Counted from the stretch's first letter, positions 43,523 to 53,157 are shown. The stretch: DNA of 64,000 nt from Bog-756 sp963776225 (GCA_963776225.1 CAVZLL010000001.1:496001-560000), one strand, 5' to 3'. Numbers and translations: made by a program. The notes: generated by a model not told the origin, from the sequence alone.

Positions 43523-45010
43523 TCATTCGGGTGACGCCATCGCTCTCAGCCGCTGGTCGTCGAACCAGGTGCGGAGCTGCACCCGGACCGGCGGTAGGTC
43601 ACGGTAGACCAGCACTCCCGCGCCCGGAGGGACCCGTCGCACCGCGTCGGGCGGCGCGAGGCGGCGCAGCGACGGTGTGCGGGTGGTGCTCGGCCCTCCG
43701 CGTCCGCCCGAGGTGGTGGCGGGCACCACCAGCTCCTCGTCCCCCACCAGTTGGCTCGCGTGGTCGAGTGTCGGTGGATCCGAGATCCCCGAGAGGAAGA
43801 GCTTCGCCCGGTGGTTGTTGACCACCGTCGGTCCCCTGGGCCCGTAGCGTGCCCCGATCTGGGAGAGGTCGTGCCAGACGGTCACCAGCTGCACGCCGTG
43901 ACCGGGGGCTGTCGCCGCGAGCGCGTCGAGGTCGGGAAGGGGGGCGATGTTGGCCGCTTCGTCGAGGACCACCAGGAGCGGTGGGTCGAGCGGGCGGCCC
44001 GAACGGGTCACCCGTTGGTAGGCGAGGTCGAGGACCGAGCGCAGGACACCCACGAACAGGGGGGTCAGGCGGCGCTGGTCGTGAGCGGGCGCGCAGAGGT
44101 AGAGGGTGTCGGTGCCCGAGAGCAGGTGGTCGGCATCGACCGGGTCGCCGGCCTGCCCGCCGGCCGTCCCCGAGGGGTGACCCGCGCCGCCGGCGAAGGG
44201 TTCGAGCAGGGTTTCCACCGTCGTGGCGATCGAGCTGCGCTGACGCTCCTCCTTACCGAAGGCCGAGCGGGCGGCATCGAGCGCTTCGGGCACCCCGCCG
44301 CGCCCGAGGAGGTCGAGCACCTCGGCCTCCTCGCCGGTCTCCACCCAGTGGAGGACGTCGGCCATCTCCCTGCGGCCCAGAGCGGCGGCGAAGAGCAGGG
44401 GTGCGAGCATCCGCGCCGCCGTGGCGTACCAGAAGTCGCCGTCCTGCATGCTCCCGACCGACGAGCGGCCGACCTCGGTGAGGGTGGCCGCCGCCCGGCG
44501 GGCTCCCGGCCAGGTGCGGGCAGCCGGCAACGGCGACCAGGGGGACGGCGGGATCCCGGTCACGCCGGTGGGGTCGAAGCACTGGACCCTGCCGAGGGTG
44601 CGCCGGTGGGCGGCGGTGTGCTCGAGCAGGTCCGACTTCACGCTCGCGGCGACCACCGGACCCTGCCAGTCGAGGATGGCCGGCACGGCGAAGCCCGAGG
44701 TCTTGTGCGACTGCGTCGGACCGAAGACGATCACCGACTGGGATGCCTCGGCGGCGAGGAGGCGCCGTCCGGAGCGGCCGAGCACCAAGCGCCCTGGCGG
44801 TGCGGGTCCCCGGTTGGCCACGATGAGCTCGCGGAGGTCGCCGGTCCGTGCCCACCGTGCACTCGCCGAACCAACCGACGTCCGACCGCGTGTCCGAGCC
44901 TGCGGATCGGGCCGCGCACCGCGCCGGCGGCGGACCGCTGGCACCGGGTGGAGTGCCGCAAGGGCGAGCACCGCGCAGCCGACCCCGACGGCCAGCGGGG
45001 AGCCGGTCAT
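43523..45010 (-). CDS. TraG/VirD4-like coupling ATPase
   Basis: The 495-residue protein has a short N-terminal hydrophobic segment, Walker A GPTQSHKTSG (97-106), and Walker B in LLVVLDEAANIAPLPDLD, then VTVWHDLSQIGARYG typical of conjugative coupling proteins. It would bring DNA or protein substrates to a type IV secretion channel. It overlaps the upstream ATPase gene by 4 bases and is the last gene of the five-gene operon. Confidence 0.82.
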   Translation of the reverse strand: MTGSPLAVGVGCAVLALAALHPVPAVRRRRGARPDPQARTRGRTSVGSASARWARTGDLRELIVANRGPAPPGRLVLGRSGRRLLAAEASQSVIVFGPTQSHKTSGFAVPAILDWQGPVVAASVKSDLLEHTAAHRRTLGRVQCFDPTGVTGIPPSPWSPLPAARTWPGARRAAATLTEVGRSSVGSMQDGDFWYATAARMLAPLLFAAALGRREMADVLHWVETGEEAEVLDLLGRGGVPEALDAARSAFGKEERQRSSIATTVETLLEPFAGGAGHPSGTAGGQAGDPVDADHLLSGTDTLYLCAPAHDQRRLTPLFVGVLRSVLDLAYQRVTRSGRPLDPPLLVVLDEAANIAPLPDLDALAATAPGHGVQLVTVWHDLSQIGARYGPRGPTVVNNHRAKLFLSGISDPPTLDHASQLVGDEELVVPATTSGGRGGPSTTRTPSLRRLAPPDAVRRVPPGAGVLVYRDLPPVRVQLRTWFDDQRLRAMASPE

Positions 45011-46320
45011 CTGCCGGTGGGCTCGGCCGGTTCGGCCATCGCCTGATCGGTGTCGGTGAGCCAGCGCTCCCCCGACGCCAACCGGTGCTCGACGAGGAAC
45101 GACCGCCGCCCAACCTTCCAGAGGGCGGTGCCCTGCCGGAGCTCGGTCACCAGGTCGGCCTCGGTCGCGGTGAGCCCCAACAGTTCACCGGTGCGGGCGA
45201 CCTCGCCCGGCGACTGCGCATAGACCACCCGGGTCTCCGAGTCGGACAGCAGTCCTTCGGCCAGCCCGACCTGCTCCGATCCGGCTGCGCCCACCGACGC
45301 CAGGTCGGAGAGGCGGTGGAGCACCGCCATGTTGGCCACCCCGAGGGCCCGGGAGAGCTTCCAGGAGGACTGGAGCCAGCGGGCGACCCCCAGGTTCTTC
45401 AGAATGGCCCAGGCCTCGTCCACCACGAGGAGGATCCGGGTGCGCCGGCCGGCCCGGACCGCGTGCTGCAGCCACGCCGCCGCGCAGGCCATGAGCACAC
45501 CGAGCGCGGGCGAGTGGTACACGGCGGCCAGGTCGAGCACGACCAGCGGACCGTCGAGCCGCAGCCCCTCGGTGGTCGGCCCATCGAACATGCCGCGCAG
45601 ATCCCCGTGCACGAGGCGGCGCAGCTCGAGCGCCACGTCCCGCCCCTCCTCCATGAGCTCGACCTTGGTGGTGCGGAGGGCGGCGGCGGCATCCGCCCCG
45701 GGGTCGAGGAGGGCCTCCACCACATCGGGCAGGGTGGGCGCTCCACCCGCCCGTCCACGGGCGCGCGCCTCCGCGGTCCCGACGGCCGCGTCGACCGCGG
45801 CACGCTCGCGGGGCAGGAGCTCGCGCCCGAGGCAGGCGACGGCCAGGGACGAGGTCAGGTTGGTCCGCCAGCGGCGGTCGTCGCCGACCGGGTCGGATCC
45901 GGGTCCCGCCGCGTCACCGGAGACTCCCGGGGAACCCGTGTCGAGTGGGTTGAGGCGGATCGTTCCGCCGGGACGCAGCGAGATCGGGACCACCCCCCAC
46001 GCCTCGGCCAGCGCGCCGTACTCCCCCTTGGGGTCGACCACCCACGCGTGGCGGCCGAACACCGCCTGGCGCCAGAGATAGGACTTCACGAACGAGCTCT
46101 TCCCCCTCCCGATCTGCCCGATGACCACCATGTTGGGATTTGTGACCACCCCGGCCCGGTACAGGGTGAACGGGTCGTAGACGAACGACCCGCCGAGGAG
46201 GTCCCGGCCGATCAGCACGCCCTCGTGCCCGAGGCCGGCCTCGCTGACCAGCGGATAGGCGGCCCCCAGGTGGCGGGTCGTCGCGACGTGGGCCGAGAGC
46301 CCGGGAGGCAGCCGGCTCAC
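45007..46320 (-). CDS. VirB4/TraC-like transfer ATPase
   Basis: The 437-residue ATPase has Walker A GQIGRGKSS (68-76), VDPKGEYGALAEAWG and Walker B RILLVVDEAWAIL, then SDSETRVVYAQSPGEVARTGELLGLT as in SCO6880-associated ATPases of actinobacterial integrative elements. It would energise the secretion channel. It overlaps both neighbours by 4 bases. Confidence 0.82.
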   Translation of the reverse strand: MSRLPPGLSAHVATTRHLGAAYPLVSEAGLGHEGVLIGRDLLGGSFVYDPFTLYRAGVVTNPNMVVIGQIGRGKSSFVKSYLWRQAVFGRHAWVVDPKGEYGALAEAWGVVPISLRPGGTIRLNPLDTGSPGVSGDAAGPGSDPVGDDRRWRTNLTSSLAVACLGRELLPRERAAVDAAVGTAEARARGRAGGAPTLPDVVEALLDPGADAAAALRTTKVELMEEGRDVALELRRLVHGDLRGMFDGPTTEGLRLDGPLVVLDLAAVYHSPALGVLMACAAAWLQHAVRAGRRTRILLVVDEAWAILKNLGVARWLQSSWKLSRALGVANMAVLHRLSDLASVGAAGSEQVGLAEGLLSDSETRVVYAQSPGEVARTGELLGLTATEADLVTELRQGTALWKVGRRSFLVEHRLASGERWLTDTDQAMAEPAEPTGR

Positions 46321-47867
46321 GCCAGACCGCGCCCGACCGGCACACCGCAGAGCAGCGCGGCGTCCTGCTGCCCGTACAGGAGGCGGACCTCGAGACGGGA
46401 CTGGCCGGCGGCCTGCTCGAGTGCGGCGCAGGCGGCGGTGAGCTCACCGCGCGAATCGGCGGTCACGATGAGGAACGCCGAGAAGCGGAATTGGGCGTGT
46501 CCGTCGGCGAGCTCCTCGTCCCTCGCCTCGACGCTCTCCCGCTCGCGGGCGTGACGCGCGGTGACCAGGAACCCCCCGCGCCGACGCAGCTCGCCATCGG
46601 CCAGGTCGGCCGTCCGGGACTGGGCGACCTGGCGGGCGGCACGGACCGGACCGACCGGCTCCATCACCAGTGAGAGGGAACGCCGGAGCGGGGCGAAGAG
46701 CAGGGGCCCGAGGAAGTCGGGGGTGACCTCGACCCGCGGCCACTCGGCGATCCAGTAGACCGCGTGCCAGACGGCGTCGGTCCGGACCGCATCCCAGCGG
46801 GGCTCCACGGCCATCGGCCAGACCGTGCTGCACGGCCGGTCGGTGGTGGCGGTGACGCACCGGTCCCGCCAACCGGCAGGGCGCCAGGGCGCGGCGAGCA
46901 GCTCGGTGAGTGCGCCCGGACCGAGGACGCCGTCGACGGTCACGTCCGCACCCTCGAACGCCCGGCGGAGGCCGTCGATCTCACGGACCAGCACCGCACC
47001 CACACGCTCGAGACCACCCCCGCCCGCGCGGACCATCCCGGCCGCCCGCGCCGGACGCACGGTCACCGCGACCACCACCTGGTGCCGGTGGGTCACCGGA
47101 GACGACTCGTCGATCAGGGCGCGGTAGGTCGCGCCGGCCGGGGTGTCGGCGCCGAGGACGGCGCGATCGGCGAGGTAGCCCTTCACCGACCCACCGTCGT
47201 CGGGGAGGCACGTCTCGACCCACTGGACGCGGTGGACCGCGCTCCCCTCACGGGCGAGGGAGGCCAAGGCCCGCGCCCATGCACCGACCCGCGCGTCCTG
47301 CTCCTCGGGGCCGAGCAGGGCGAAGCTGTGGCCGCGCACGGCGAGCACCGCGGTCAGCGCGCGTGCCCGTCCGTCGACCACCACCCCCACCGGCCCGGTC
47401 GAACCGGCTGGATCGCCGGGCAGTTCCTCCACCCGGAGCCCGTCGAACACCGTCACGCCCGCCGGCGCCGAACCCGGTGAGGAGCCGCAGGTTCGAAGCC
47501 GCGGCGGGGTACCGGTGGAGGAGTCCACCGCGACCGGGACGCCCCGGCGGGGTCCCGGGTCGAGCTGGCGGCGCCGCCCGGCCGCCCCTGACCAGACCCA
47601 GCGGGCCACCAGGGGGAGCCACTGCTCACCGGTCCGGCCGCCGATCGGCCAGAAGGCCAGCGCGACCGCAACCCCCACCAGGGCGACCGCGACGAGGACG
47701 CCGGCGACCGACGGAGCGGCCCGAACCGCGACCACCGCGAGCAGCAGCCCGCCCGCCACCACCGCGATCTGGCCGCCCCGCCATCCGGCGACCACACCCC
47801 GTCGCTCGAGCGGCGGGAAGCGGTACCGAACCCGCGCCGCGGGCGTGCGCCGGTCGTCTGCGGTCAC
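46317..47867 (-). CDS. SCO6880-like conjugative transfer protein
   Basis: The 516-residue protein starts VRYRFPPLERRGVVAGWRGGQ, with two hydrophobic segments near residues 33-70. A large soluble domain follows, with VTHRHQVVVAVTVRP, WYRDRC-like WRDRCVTATTDR and AEWPRVEVTPDFLGPLL. This is the layout of SCO6880-type proteins, which resemble the N-terminal part of VirB4 and are found with PrgI/DUF6112 genes. Start GTG 47867 overlaps the upstream stop (GTGA); the frame continues upstream for another 1.25 kb but is antisense-like. Confidence 0.78.
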   Translation of the reverse strand: MTADDRRTPAARVRYRFPPLERRGVVAGWRGGQIAVVAGGLLLAVVAVRAAPSVAGVLVAVALVGVAVALAFWPIGGRTGEQWLPLVARWVWSGAAGRRRQLDPGPRRGVPVAVDSSTGTPPRLRTCGSSPGSAPAGVTVFDGLRVEELPGDPAGSTGPVGVVVDGRARALTAVLAVRGHSFALLGPEEQDARVGAWARALASLAREGSAVHRVQWVETCLPDDGGSVKGYLADRAVLGADTPAGATYRALIDESSPVTHRHQVVVAVTVRPARAAGMVRAGGGGLERVGAVLVREIDGLRRAFEGADVTVDGVLGPGALTELLAAPWRPAGWRDRCVTATTDRPCSTVWPMAVEPRWDAVRTDAVWHAVYWIAEWPRVEVTPDFLGPLLFAPLRRSLSLVMEPVGPVRAARQVAQSRTADLADGELRRRGGFLVTARHARERESVEARDEELADGHAQFRFSAFLIVTADSRGELTAACAALEQAAGQSRLEVRLLYGQQDAALLCGVPVGRGLA

Positions 47868-49294
47868 CGGGTCGGTGGGTCCGGCGAATTGCGTGCGGCG
47901 ATGAGCCGCGGACCGAGCGCGTCGCGGCCGAGGGCGTCGGGCGCCAGCGCCCCGCTCTGCCGCGGAAGCGGTCGCAGGACAGCAGCCGGGTCCGCCTCCG
48001 CGGTCCGGGACGGAGCCGGGTCCGGGTCGTCGGCCGTCGGGTCCTCGAGCCACCGGCGCCAGACCTCGGTCGCCCCCGGGTGCGGTTCCCACATCGGGAT
48101 CCCGTCGCCCGGGGACCTTCGGCTGCCCACGCCCGTGCCGCCAACGCCCGCGCCGCGAACGCCACCACCGGCACCCGCGCTGCCCACCACGCCGATCCCC
48201 GTCGGAGTGAGCCCACCGGCGACCTGCCCGCCGAGCTGCCCGGCCATCGACGAGCGCAGCGCGACCGCGGCGAGGCCCTTGGTCGGCGCGGCGGCACGGC
48301 TGCGGGCGCGCTGTCCGAGACCTTCGAGATGCCCGACCGCGCCGGCCTGGACGAAGGGGATCAGCCGGAACAGCGCCCAGGGCGCGAAGGCCGCCAGCAG
48401 CAGGAGGGCCGCGCCACCGAGGACCGGGGCGAACCCCCCTCCGGCCGACGACGCGCCGGACGGTGCCGTGCCCACCCCGGCGGCAAGGGCCCCCGCGGCC
48501 AGGCTCAGGACCGCCACGATGACGAACTTGGCGAGGACGAGCGCCACCAGGGTGTCCACGAGGCGACGGCACCAGTGCGAGATCGATCCCCAGACGAGGC
48601 TGGCCAGTGCGAGCGGCAAGAACAGGACGGCCACGTAGACCGCGGCCGAGCGGATGAGCAACTCGATCCAGACCATCACCGCGCCGATCACCACGGCGGT
48701 CGCACCCAGGAACACGACGAAGGTCGGCACCCCGGGCTGCCCCGCCGAGGCGCCCGACGAGAGTGCGCCGACCACCGACGAGAGGAAATGACCCGCGTCG
48801 AGACCGGCCCCTCCGGCGACGGCCGCGCACATCGCGTCGGTCACCGTGAGGCCGAGCTGGACCAGGGTCACGGCCACCGCGGTGAGCAGCAGCGCCAGCG
48901 GGGTGTGGACCAGGACGGACCGCAACAGCGTCGACGCGCTCTGGCGGTACACCGCCTGGATGACGCCGAGCAGCAGCAGCGGGAGCACGACCACACCGGC
49001 CAGCCCGGCCATCGTCTCGTAGTGGGAGACGAACCACGGGGCGCCGAGGTCGATCCGGGTCGTGCCGGCGAGCACGCCGCCGATCTGGCCCAGCAGCCAG
49101 ACCGCTCCTGCGGTGACCCACCCGCCGATCGCCCCGAGCACGCTGTCGACTCCGAATCCTGCCACCTGGGACGCGGCCGATCCCACGGCCGAGGTGGCCG
49201 AGCAGATCGGTCCGAGACCCGCACCGCCGAGGGCGGCGGCGGCGGGCGGGCAGGCCACCGCCGGGATGGCCGGCAGGGCGACCAGGGCGGGCAC
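47864..49294 (-). CDS. TrbL/VirB6-like membrane protein
   Basis: The roughly 476-residue protein has an N-terminal signal-like segment (VPALVALPAIPAVAC) and about seven hydrophobic segments, including IELLIRSAAVYVAVLFLPLALASLVW, the core pattern of TrbL/VirB6 transfer proteins. A long Gly/Pro-rich cytosolic tail follows. GTG 49294 lies two bases after the upstream stop. Its role would be the inner-membrane channel of a type IV secretion machine. Confidence 0.75.
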   Translation of the reverse strand: MPALVALPAIPAVACPPAAAALGGAGLGPICSATSAVGSAASQVAGFGVDSVLGAIGGWVTAGAVWLLGQIGGVLAGTTRIDLGAPWFVSHYETMAGLAGVVVLPLLLLGVIQAVYRQSASTLLRSVLVHTPLALLLTAVAVTLVQLGLTVTDAMCAAVAGGAGLDAGHFLSSVVGALSSGASAGQPGVPTFVVFLGATAVVIGAVMVWIELLIRSAAVYVAVLFLPLALASLVWGSISHWCRRLVDTLVALVLAKFVIVAVLSLAAGALAAGVGTAPSGASSAGGGFAPVLGGAALLLLAAFAPWALFRLIPFVQAGAVGHLEGLGQRARSRAAAPTKGLAAVALRSSMAGQLGGQVAGGLTPTGIGVVGSAGAGGGVRGAGVGGTGVGSRRSPGDGIPMWEPHPGATEVWRRWLEDPTADDPDPAPSRTAEADPAAVLRPLPRQSGALAPDALGRDALGPRLIAARNSPDPPTR

Positions 49295-49296
49295 GG

Positions 49297-49662
49297 TCAG
49301 TGCACGCCCTGTCCGGCGTTGAAGAAGAAGTTGACGATGGCCGGTCCTGCCCCGATCAGCAGGGCGGCGAGGCCCGAGATGAGCACCGCCCGGCGACCGA
49401 CGTAGCTCTGCTGGTAGTTCTGTCCGTGGGAGCCGAGGGCCCAGGCGGCCGCGCCGACCAGAAGCCCGACCAGCGACAGGGCGAGCGCCCATCCCCCGAT
49501 CCCGTTCATCAGGTGCTGGAGCACCTGACCGCCGGGCAGGGCGTTGGTGTCCGGGGAGAGGGTCACATCGGTGGTCCGGACCGCCCCGCCGGGGGACGGC
49601 ACCGGCAGCGCCCGGGACGAGCCCAGCACAGCCGGGAGCATGGCGAGAGGCATCGGTGTCAT
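49297..49662 (-). CDS. DUF6112/pilin-like small membrane protein
   Basis: The 121-residue protein has a short N-terminal hydrophobic stretch and two membrane helices (GGWALALSLVGLLVGAAAW; AVLISGLAALLIGAGPAIVNFF), like VirB2-type pilins and DUF6112 peptides that precede SCO6880 gene sets. It is the first gene of the operon and shares a roughly 120-base divergent promoter region with senX3. Confidence 0.75.
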   Translation of the reverse strand: MTPMPLAMLPAVLGSSRALPVPSPGGAVRTTDVTLSPDTNALPGGQVLQHLMNGIGGWALALSLVGLLVGAAAWALGSHGQNYQQSYVGRRAVLISGLAALLIGAGPAIVNFFFNAGQGVH

Positions 49663-49697
49663 TGGCCCACCCTACGGAGGCCGAGGGATCATTTCAA

Positions 49698-49725
49698 GCT
49701 GTTTCATTATTTTCCATGCTGTTTC
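49698..49725. promoter_or_regulatory. Direct repeat in the senX3/transfer-operon divergent region
   Basis: GCTGTTTC occurs at 49698-49705 and 49718-49725, exactly 20 bases apart, in the only AT-rich patch of this part of the window. PhoP/RegX3-type regulators bind direct repeats near helical spacing, so it may be an autoregulatory site. Confidence 0.4.
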
Positions 49726-49779
49726 CGCATCTCCTGACGTCGCATTCCGACCGTGCCGGGCCTGTCATGCTGGGCGGTG

Positions 49780-51015
49780 ATGCCGTACGTGATCGGGTTC
49801 CTCGTGCTGGGCGCCGTGGCGGTGGTCGCGGTCATCGTCGCGGCACGCCTCGGTCGGAGCGCCGGGCGGCGCAGCCTCCAGCAGCGGCTCACCGCCCTCT
49901 CCAACCGTCTCGGGGTCGAACCGCCCGACGACGGCGGGGTCGAACCGGTCCTGAGCCACCTGGAGAAGGTCACCGGGGAGGCCGCCGAGGCGGTCACCGA
50001 GGCCAGCTCGGACGCCATCCGGTTGCGCCGTGCCCTCGACACCCTGACCCAGGGGGTGATCGTCTGCGACGAGCACGGCGAGGTCGCCTTCCGGAACGCC
50101 CGGGCGGTCGGGCTCATGAACAACCGGCACGGGGACGCGCTCGCCGCCCAGGCCGTCACCGAGCTGTTGGAGAACGCCTGGGCGGACGGCACGGCCGAGC
50201 GGACCCTCGACCTCTACGGCCCTCCCCGCCAGACCCTGGCCGTGCGCACCAGGCTCATCGACGACGGCCGCCGCCCGCTCGGGGTCATCGCGATCATCGA
50301 CGACGTGTCCGAACGCCGGCGACTCGAGGAGATCCGCCGCGACTTCGTGGCCAACGTGAGCCACGAGCTCAAGACCCCGATCGGCGCACTCGGACTGCTC
50401 GCCGAGACGCTCACCGTCGAGCCGGACCCCGAGGTCGCACAGCGGCTGGCGTCCAGGATCCACGCGGAGGCCTTCCGGGTGAGCAGGATCATCGACGACC
50501 TGCTCGACCTCAGCCGCATCGAGTCGGAGGAGGCGCCGCCCCGCGAGCCGATCTACATCAACCTGGTCATGGCCGAGGCGGTCGAGCGGGTCCGGAGCGC
50601 CGCCGAACAGCGCCGGATTACCATCGAGCTCGATGAGCCCGACCCGCCGGTCCACGTGCTGGGTGACCGCCGGCAGCTGGTGTCGGCCATCCACAGCCTT
50701 CTCGAGAACGCGGTGACCTTCTCCTACGAGGACAGCGCGGTGCAGGTCTCCGGGTGCCAGGACAACGGCGAGATCCGCCTCTCGGTGGCCGACACCGGGG
50801 TCGGGATCCCCGCCCGTGACCTCGAGCGCATCTTCGAACGGTTCTACCGGGTCGACCACGGGCGCAGCCGGTCCTCCGGCGGGACCGGGCTCGGCCTCTC
50901 GATCGTCCGCCACGTGGCCAGCAACCACCAGGGCCGGGTCGAGGTCGACTCCCGGGAGGGCGAGGGCTCGACCTTCACCCTGGTCCTCCCCAACCCCCCT
51001 GAATACGCCGCATGA
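49780..51015 (+). CDS. senX3: SenX3-like sensor histidine kinase
   Basis: The 411-residue kinase has one N-terminal membrane helix (PYVIGFLVLGAVAVVAVIV), a PAS-like segment (LTQGVIVCDEHGEVAFRNARA), and the phosphoacceptor His195 in FVANVSHELKTPIG. The ATPase domain shows ENAVTFS, DTGVGIPARDLERIFERFYRVD and GTGLGLSIV. It pairs with RegX3, typically in phosphate sensing. Start ATG 49780 is chosen just before the helix. Its 3' end overlaps regX3 by 4 bases. Confidence 0.87.
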   Translation: MPYVIGFLVLGAVAVVAVIVAARLGRSAGRRSLQQRLTALSNRLGVEPPDDGGVEPVLSHLEKVTGEAAEAVTEASSDAIRLRRALDTLTQGVIVCDEHGEVAFRNARAVGLMNNRHGDALAAQAVTELLENAWADGTAERTLDLYGPPRQTLAVRTRLIDDGRRPLGVIAIIDDVSERRRLEEIRRDFVANVSHELKTPIGALGLLAETLTVEPDPEVAQRLASRIHAEAFRVSRIIDDLLDLSRIESEEAPPREPIYINLVMAEAVERVRSAAEQRRITIELDEPDPPVHVLGDRRQLVSAIHSLLENAVTFSYEDSAVQVSGCQDNGEIRLSVADTGVGIPARDLERIFERFYRVDHGRSRSSGGTGLGLSIVRHVASNHQGRVEVDSREGEGSTFTLVLPNPPEYAA

Positions 51016-51815
51016 CCAAATCAACGGTGGCGGATCCGACCCAGACCAAGGTCCTCCTCGCGGAGGACGACGAGTCCTTCATCGACGCGCTGGTGATCGG
51101 CCTGACCCGCGAGGGGTTCGACGTGACGGTGGCCCGCGACGGCACCGAGGCGCTGCGACTGTTCGCCGTGGTCGAACCGGACCTGGTGCTGCTCGACCTG
51201 ATGCTGCCGCGGCTCTCGGGCATCGACGTCTGCCGCTCGATCCGCGCCCGTTCGTCGGTGCCGATCATCATGGTCACCGCCAAGGGCACCGAGATCGACA
51301 CCGTGGTCGGCCTCGAGGTCGGGGCCGACGACTACGTCTCCAAGCCCTACCGGCTGCGCGAGCTGGTGGCCCGGATGCGGGCGGTGCTGCGCCGCACGCC
51401 TGCCGGGGAGACCCCGGTCGGGACCGAGCCGGTCCCGGGTGACGGGGCGGTCGCGGTGCGCGGCGGGGGGTCGGAGAAGACCGGCCCGATCGACGGCGGC
51501 GGGGGCGAGGTGCTCGAGGCCGGCGGCATCCAGATCGATCCCGACCGCCACCTCGTCTTCATCCGGGGCAAGGACGTCCATCTGCGGCGCAAGGAGTTCG
51601 AGCTGCTCTCGCTGCTGATGGAGAACGCGGGGCGCCTGCTGACCCGCGACGTGCTCATCGACCGGGTCTGGGGATCCGACTACTTCGGGGACACCAAGAC
51701 GCTCGACGTGCACATCAAGCGGCTGCGCAGCCACGTCGAGGAGGATCCCTCCTCACCCAAGCTGATCACGACCATACGCGGGGTCGGCTACCGGTTCGAC
51801 GCGCAGCGCGACTGA
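51012..51815 (+). CDS. regX3: RegX3-like response regulator (OmpR/PhoB class)
   Basis: The 267-residue regulator has a receiver domain with EDD (18-20), phospho-acceptor Asp62 in LLDLMLP, Thr in VTAKG and Lys in SKPYRLREL, then a winged helix at the C-terminus (LRRKEFELLSLLMENAGRLLTR, TLDVHIKRLRSHVE, IRGVGYRFD). A Gly-rich linker of about 30 residues between the two is longer than usual. ATG overlaps the senX3 stop, so both are cotranslated. Confidence 0.88.
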   Translation: MTKSTVADPTQTKVLLAEDDESFIDALVIGLTREGFDVTVARDGTEALRLFAVVEPDLVLLDLMLPRLSGIDVCRSIRARSSVPIIMVTAKGTEIDTVVGLEVGADDYVSKPYRLRELVARMRAVLRRTPAGETPVGTEPVPGDGAVAVRGGGSEKTGPIDGGGGEVLEAGGIQIDPDRHLVFIRGKDVHLRRKEFELLSLLMENAGRLLTRDVLIDRVWGSDYFGDTKTLDVHIKRLRSHVEEDPSSPKLITTIRGVGYRFDAQRD

Positions 51816-51843
51816 ACGCGTGCGACCCGGTGGCGCTGTTTGA

Positions 51844-53130
51844 TCAGCGCGCCGGGATGACCGTCTCGCCGCCGAGGTAGGGAGCGAGCACGCCGGGCAG
51901 CGCGATCGAGCCGTCCTCTCGGCGGCCATTTTCCACCAGGGCGGCCCAGATCCTGGCCCAGGCCAGCGCAGACCCGTTGAGGGTGTGGACGAAGACGGGG
52001 CTCCCACCACCGCCCGGCCGGTAGCGGATGACCGCCCGTCGGGCCTGGTAGTCGGTGCACCAGCTGACCGACGAGACTTCGAGCCACTGGTCGACCCCCG
52101 GCGCGTAGACCTCGAGGTCGAAGGTCCGCGCCGCAGAGTTGCCCATGTCCCCGGCGCAGAGATCGAGCACGCGGTAGCGGAGCTCCAGCGCCTGGAGCAG
52201 CCCCTCCGCCCTTGCCACCATCGACTCGAGCAGGGCCGGTGCCTGCCCGGGGGTCGAGTAGGCGAAGAGCTCGACCTTGTCGAACTCGTGCACCCTGAGC
52301 AGGCCACGGGTGTCCCTGCCGGCCGCCCCCGCCTCGCGCCGGTAGCAGGCGGTGCCCGCGGTGAGCTTGAGCGGGAGCTCGGACTCCTCGAGCACGTCGC
52401 CGCGCCACATCGAGGTCAGCGGGACCTCGGCGGTCGGGATGGCCCACAGGTCGTCGCGCTCGAGGTGGTAGGCGTCCTCGGCGAACTTGGGGAGGTGTCC
52501 GGTCGAGACCATGGTCTCGGTGAGCACCAGGGTGGGTGGGCGCACCTCCTCGAACTCGTCGGCGTGGCTGTCGAGGGCGAAGGAGCTGAGCGCTCGGAGC
52601 AGGCGCGCGCCGGTCCCCCGGTAGAGGGGGAACATCGATCCGGAGAGCTTGGCCCCGCGCTCCATGTCGAGCAGACCGAGCTCGGCACCGATCTCCCAGT
52701 GGGGCACCCGCTGGGACGCACCGTAGGCAGGAGGCTCCGACGGCCAGCTGCGGGCGAGGACGTTGTCCTCGGGACCGTCCCCGTCGGGCGCGTCGGGCGC
52801 CGGCAGGTTCGGGAGGTAGAGGAGCGCCTCGCGCACCGCCTCCTGGGCGCGGTCGGCCGCCACGTGCAGCGATCGCTCCTCCTCACCGGCGGCCCGGCTG
52901 CGTGCGGCAAGCTCGTCGGCCCTGGCCCGGTCACCGGCCCGCCGTGCCTCGGCCACCTCCTTGGAGAGGGCCTTCACCGTCGCCCGCAGGTCGTCGCGCA
53001 CCCCGACCGCGGCCCGCAGCTCGGCGTCGAGCGCGACCAGGCGGTCGACCTCGCCGGGATCGACACCCCGGCGGGCGAGCGCCGCCTTGACGGCCGCGGC
53101 GTCCTCGCGCACCAACCGGATATCGATCAT
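51844..53130 (-). CDS. serS: Serine--tRNA ligase
   Basis: The 428-residue class II synthetase has an N-terminal coiled-coil arm (about 30-105, rich in Arg/Glu/Ala heptads). The core has RPPTLVLTETMVSTGHLPKF, the motif 2 region TACYRREAGAAGRDTRGLLR...HEFDKVE, and motif 3 HTLNGSALAWARIW. It charges tRNA-Ser in the cytosol. ATG 53130 starts the family MIDIRLVRED. Divergent from the ABC transporter gene by only 27 bases, so both promoters must overlap. Confidence 0.93.
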   Translation of the reverse strand: MIDIRLVREDAAAVKAALARRGVDPGEVDRLVALDAELRAAVGVRDDLRATVKALSKEVAEARRAGDRARADELAARSRAAGEEERSLHVAADRAQEAVREALLYLPNLPAPDAPDGDGPEDNVLARSWPSEPPAYGASQRVPHWEIGAELGLLDMERGAKLSGSMFPLYRGTGARLLRALSSFALDSHADEFEEVRPPTLVLTETMVSTGHLPKFAEDAYHLERDDLWAIPTAEVPLTSMWRGDVLEESELPLKLTAGTACYRREAGAAGRDTRGLLRVHEFDKVELFAYSTPGQAPALLESMVARAEGLLQALELRYRVLDLCAGDMGNSAARTFDLEVYAPGVDQWLEVSSVSWCTDYQARRAVIRYRPGGGGSPVFVHTLNGSALAWARIWAALVENGRREDGSIALPGVLAPYLGGETVIPAR

Positions 53131-53157
53131 GACCGCCCAACGGTAGCGTGACCATCC

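Noticed and set aside
47868..49121. Extension of the SCO6880-like frame to a 934-residue protein
   Set aside because: The added 418 codons are Arg/Gly-rich and run antisense-phase through the TrbL-like gene, typical of spurious high-GC frames.
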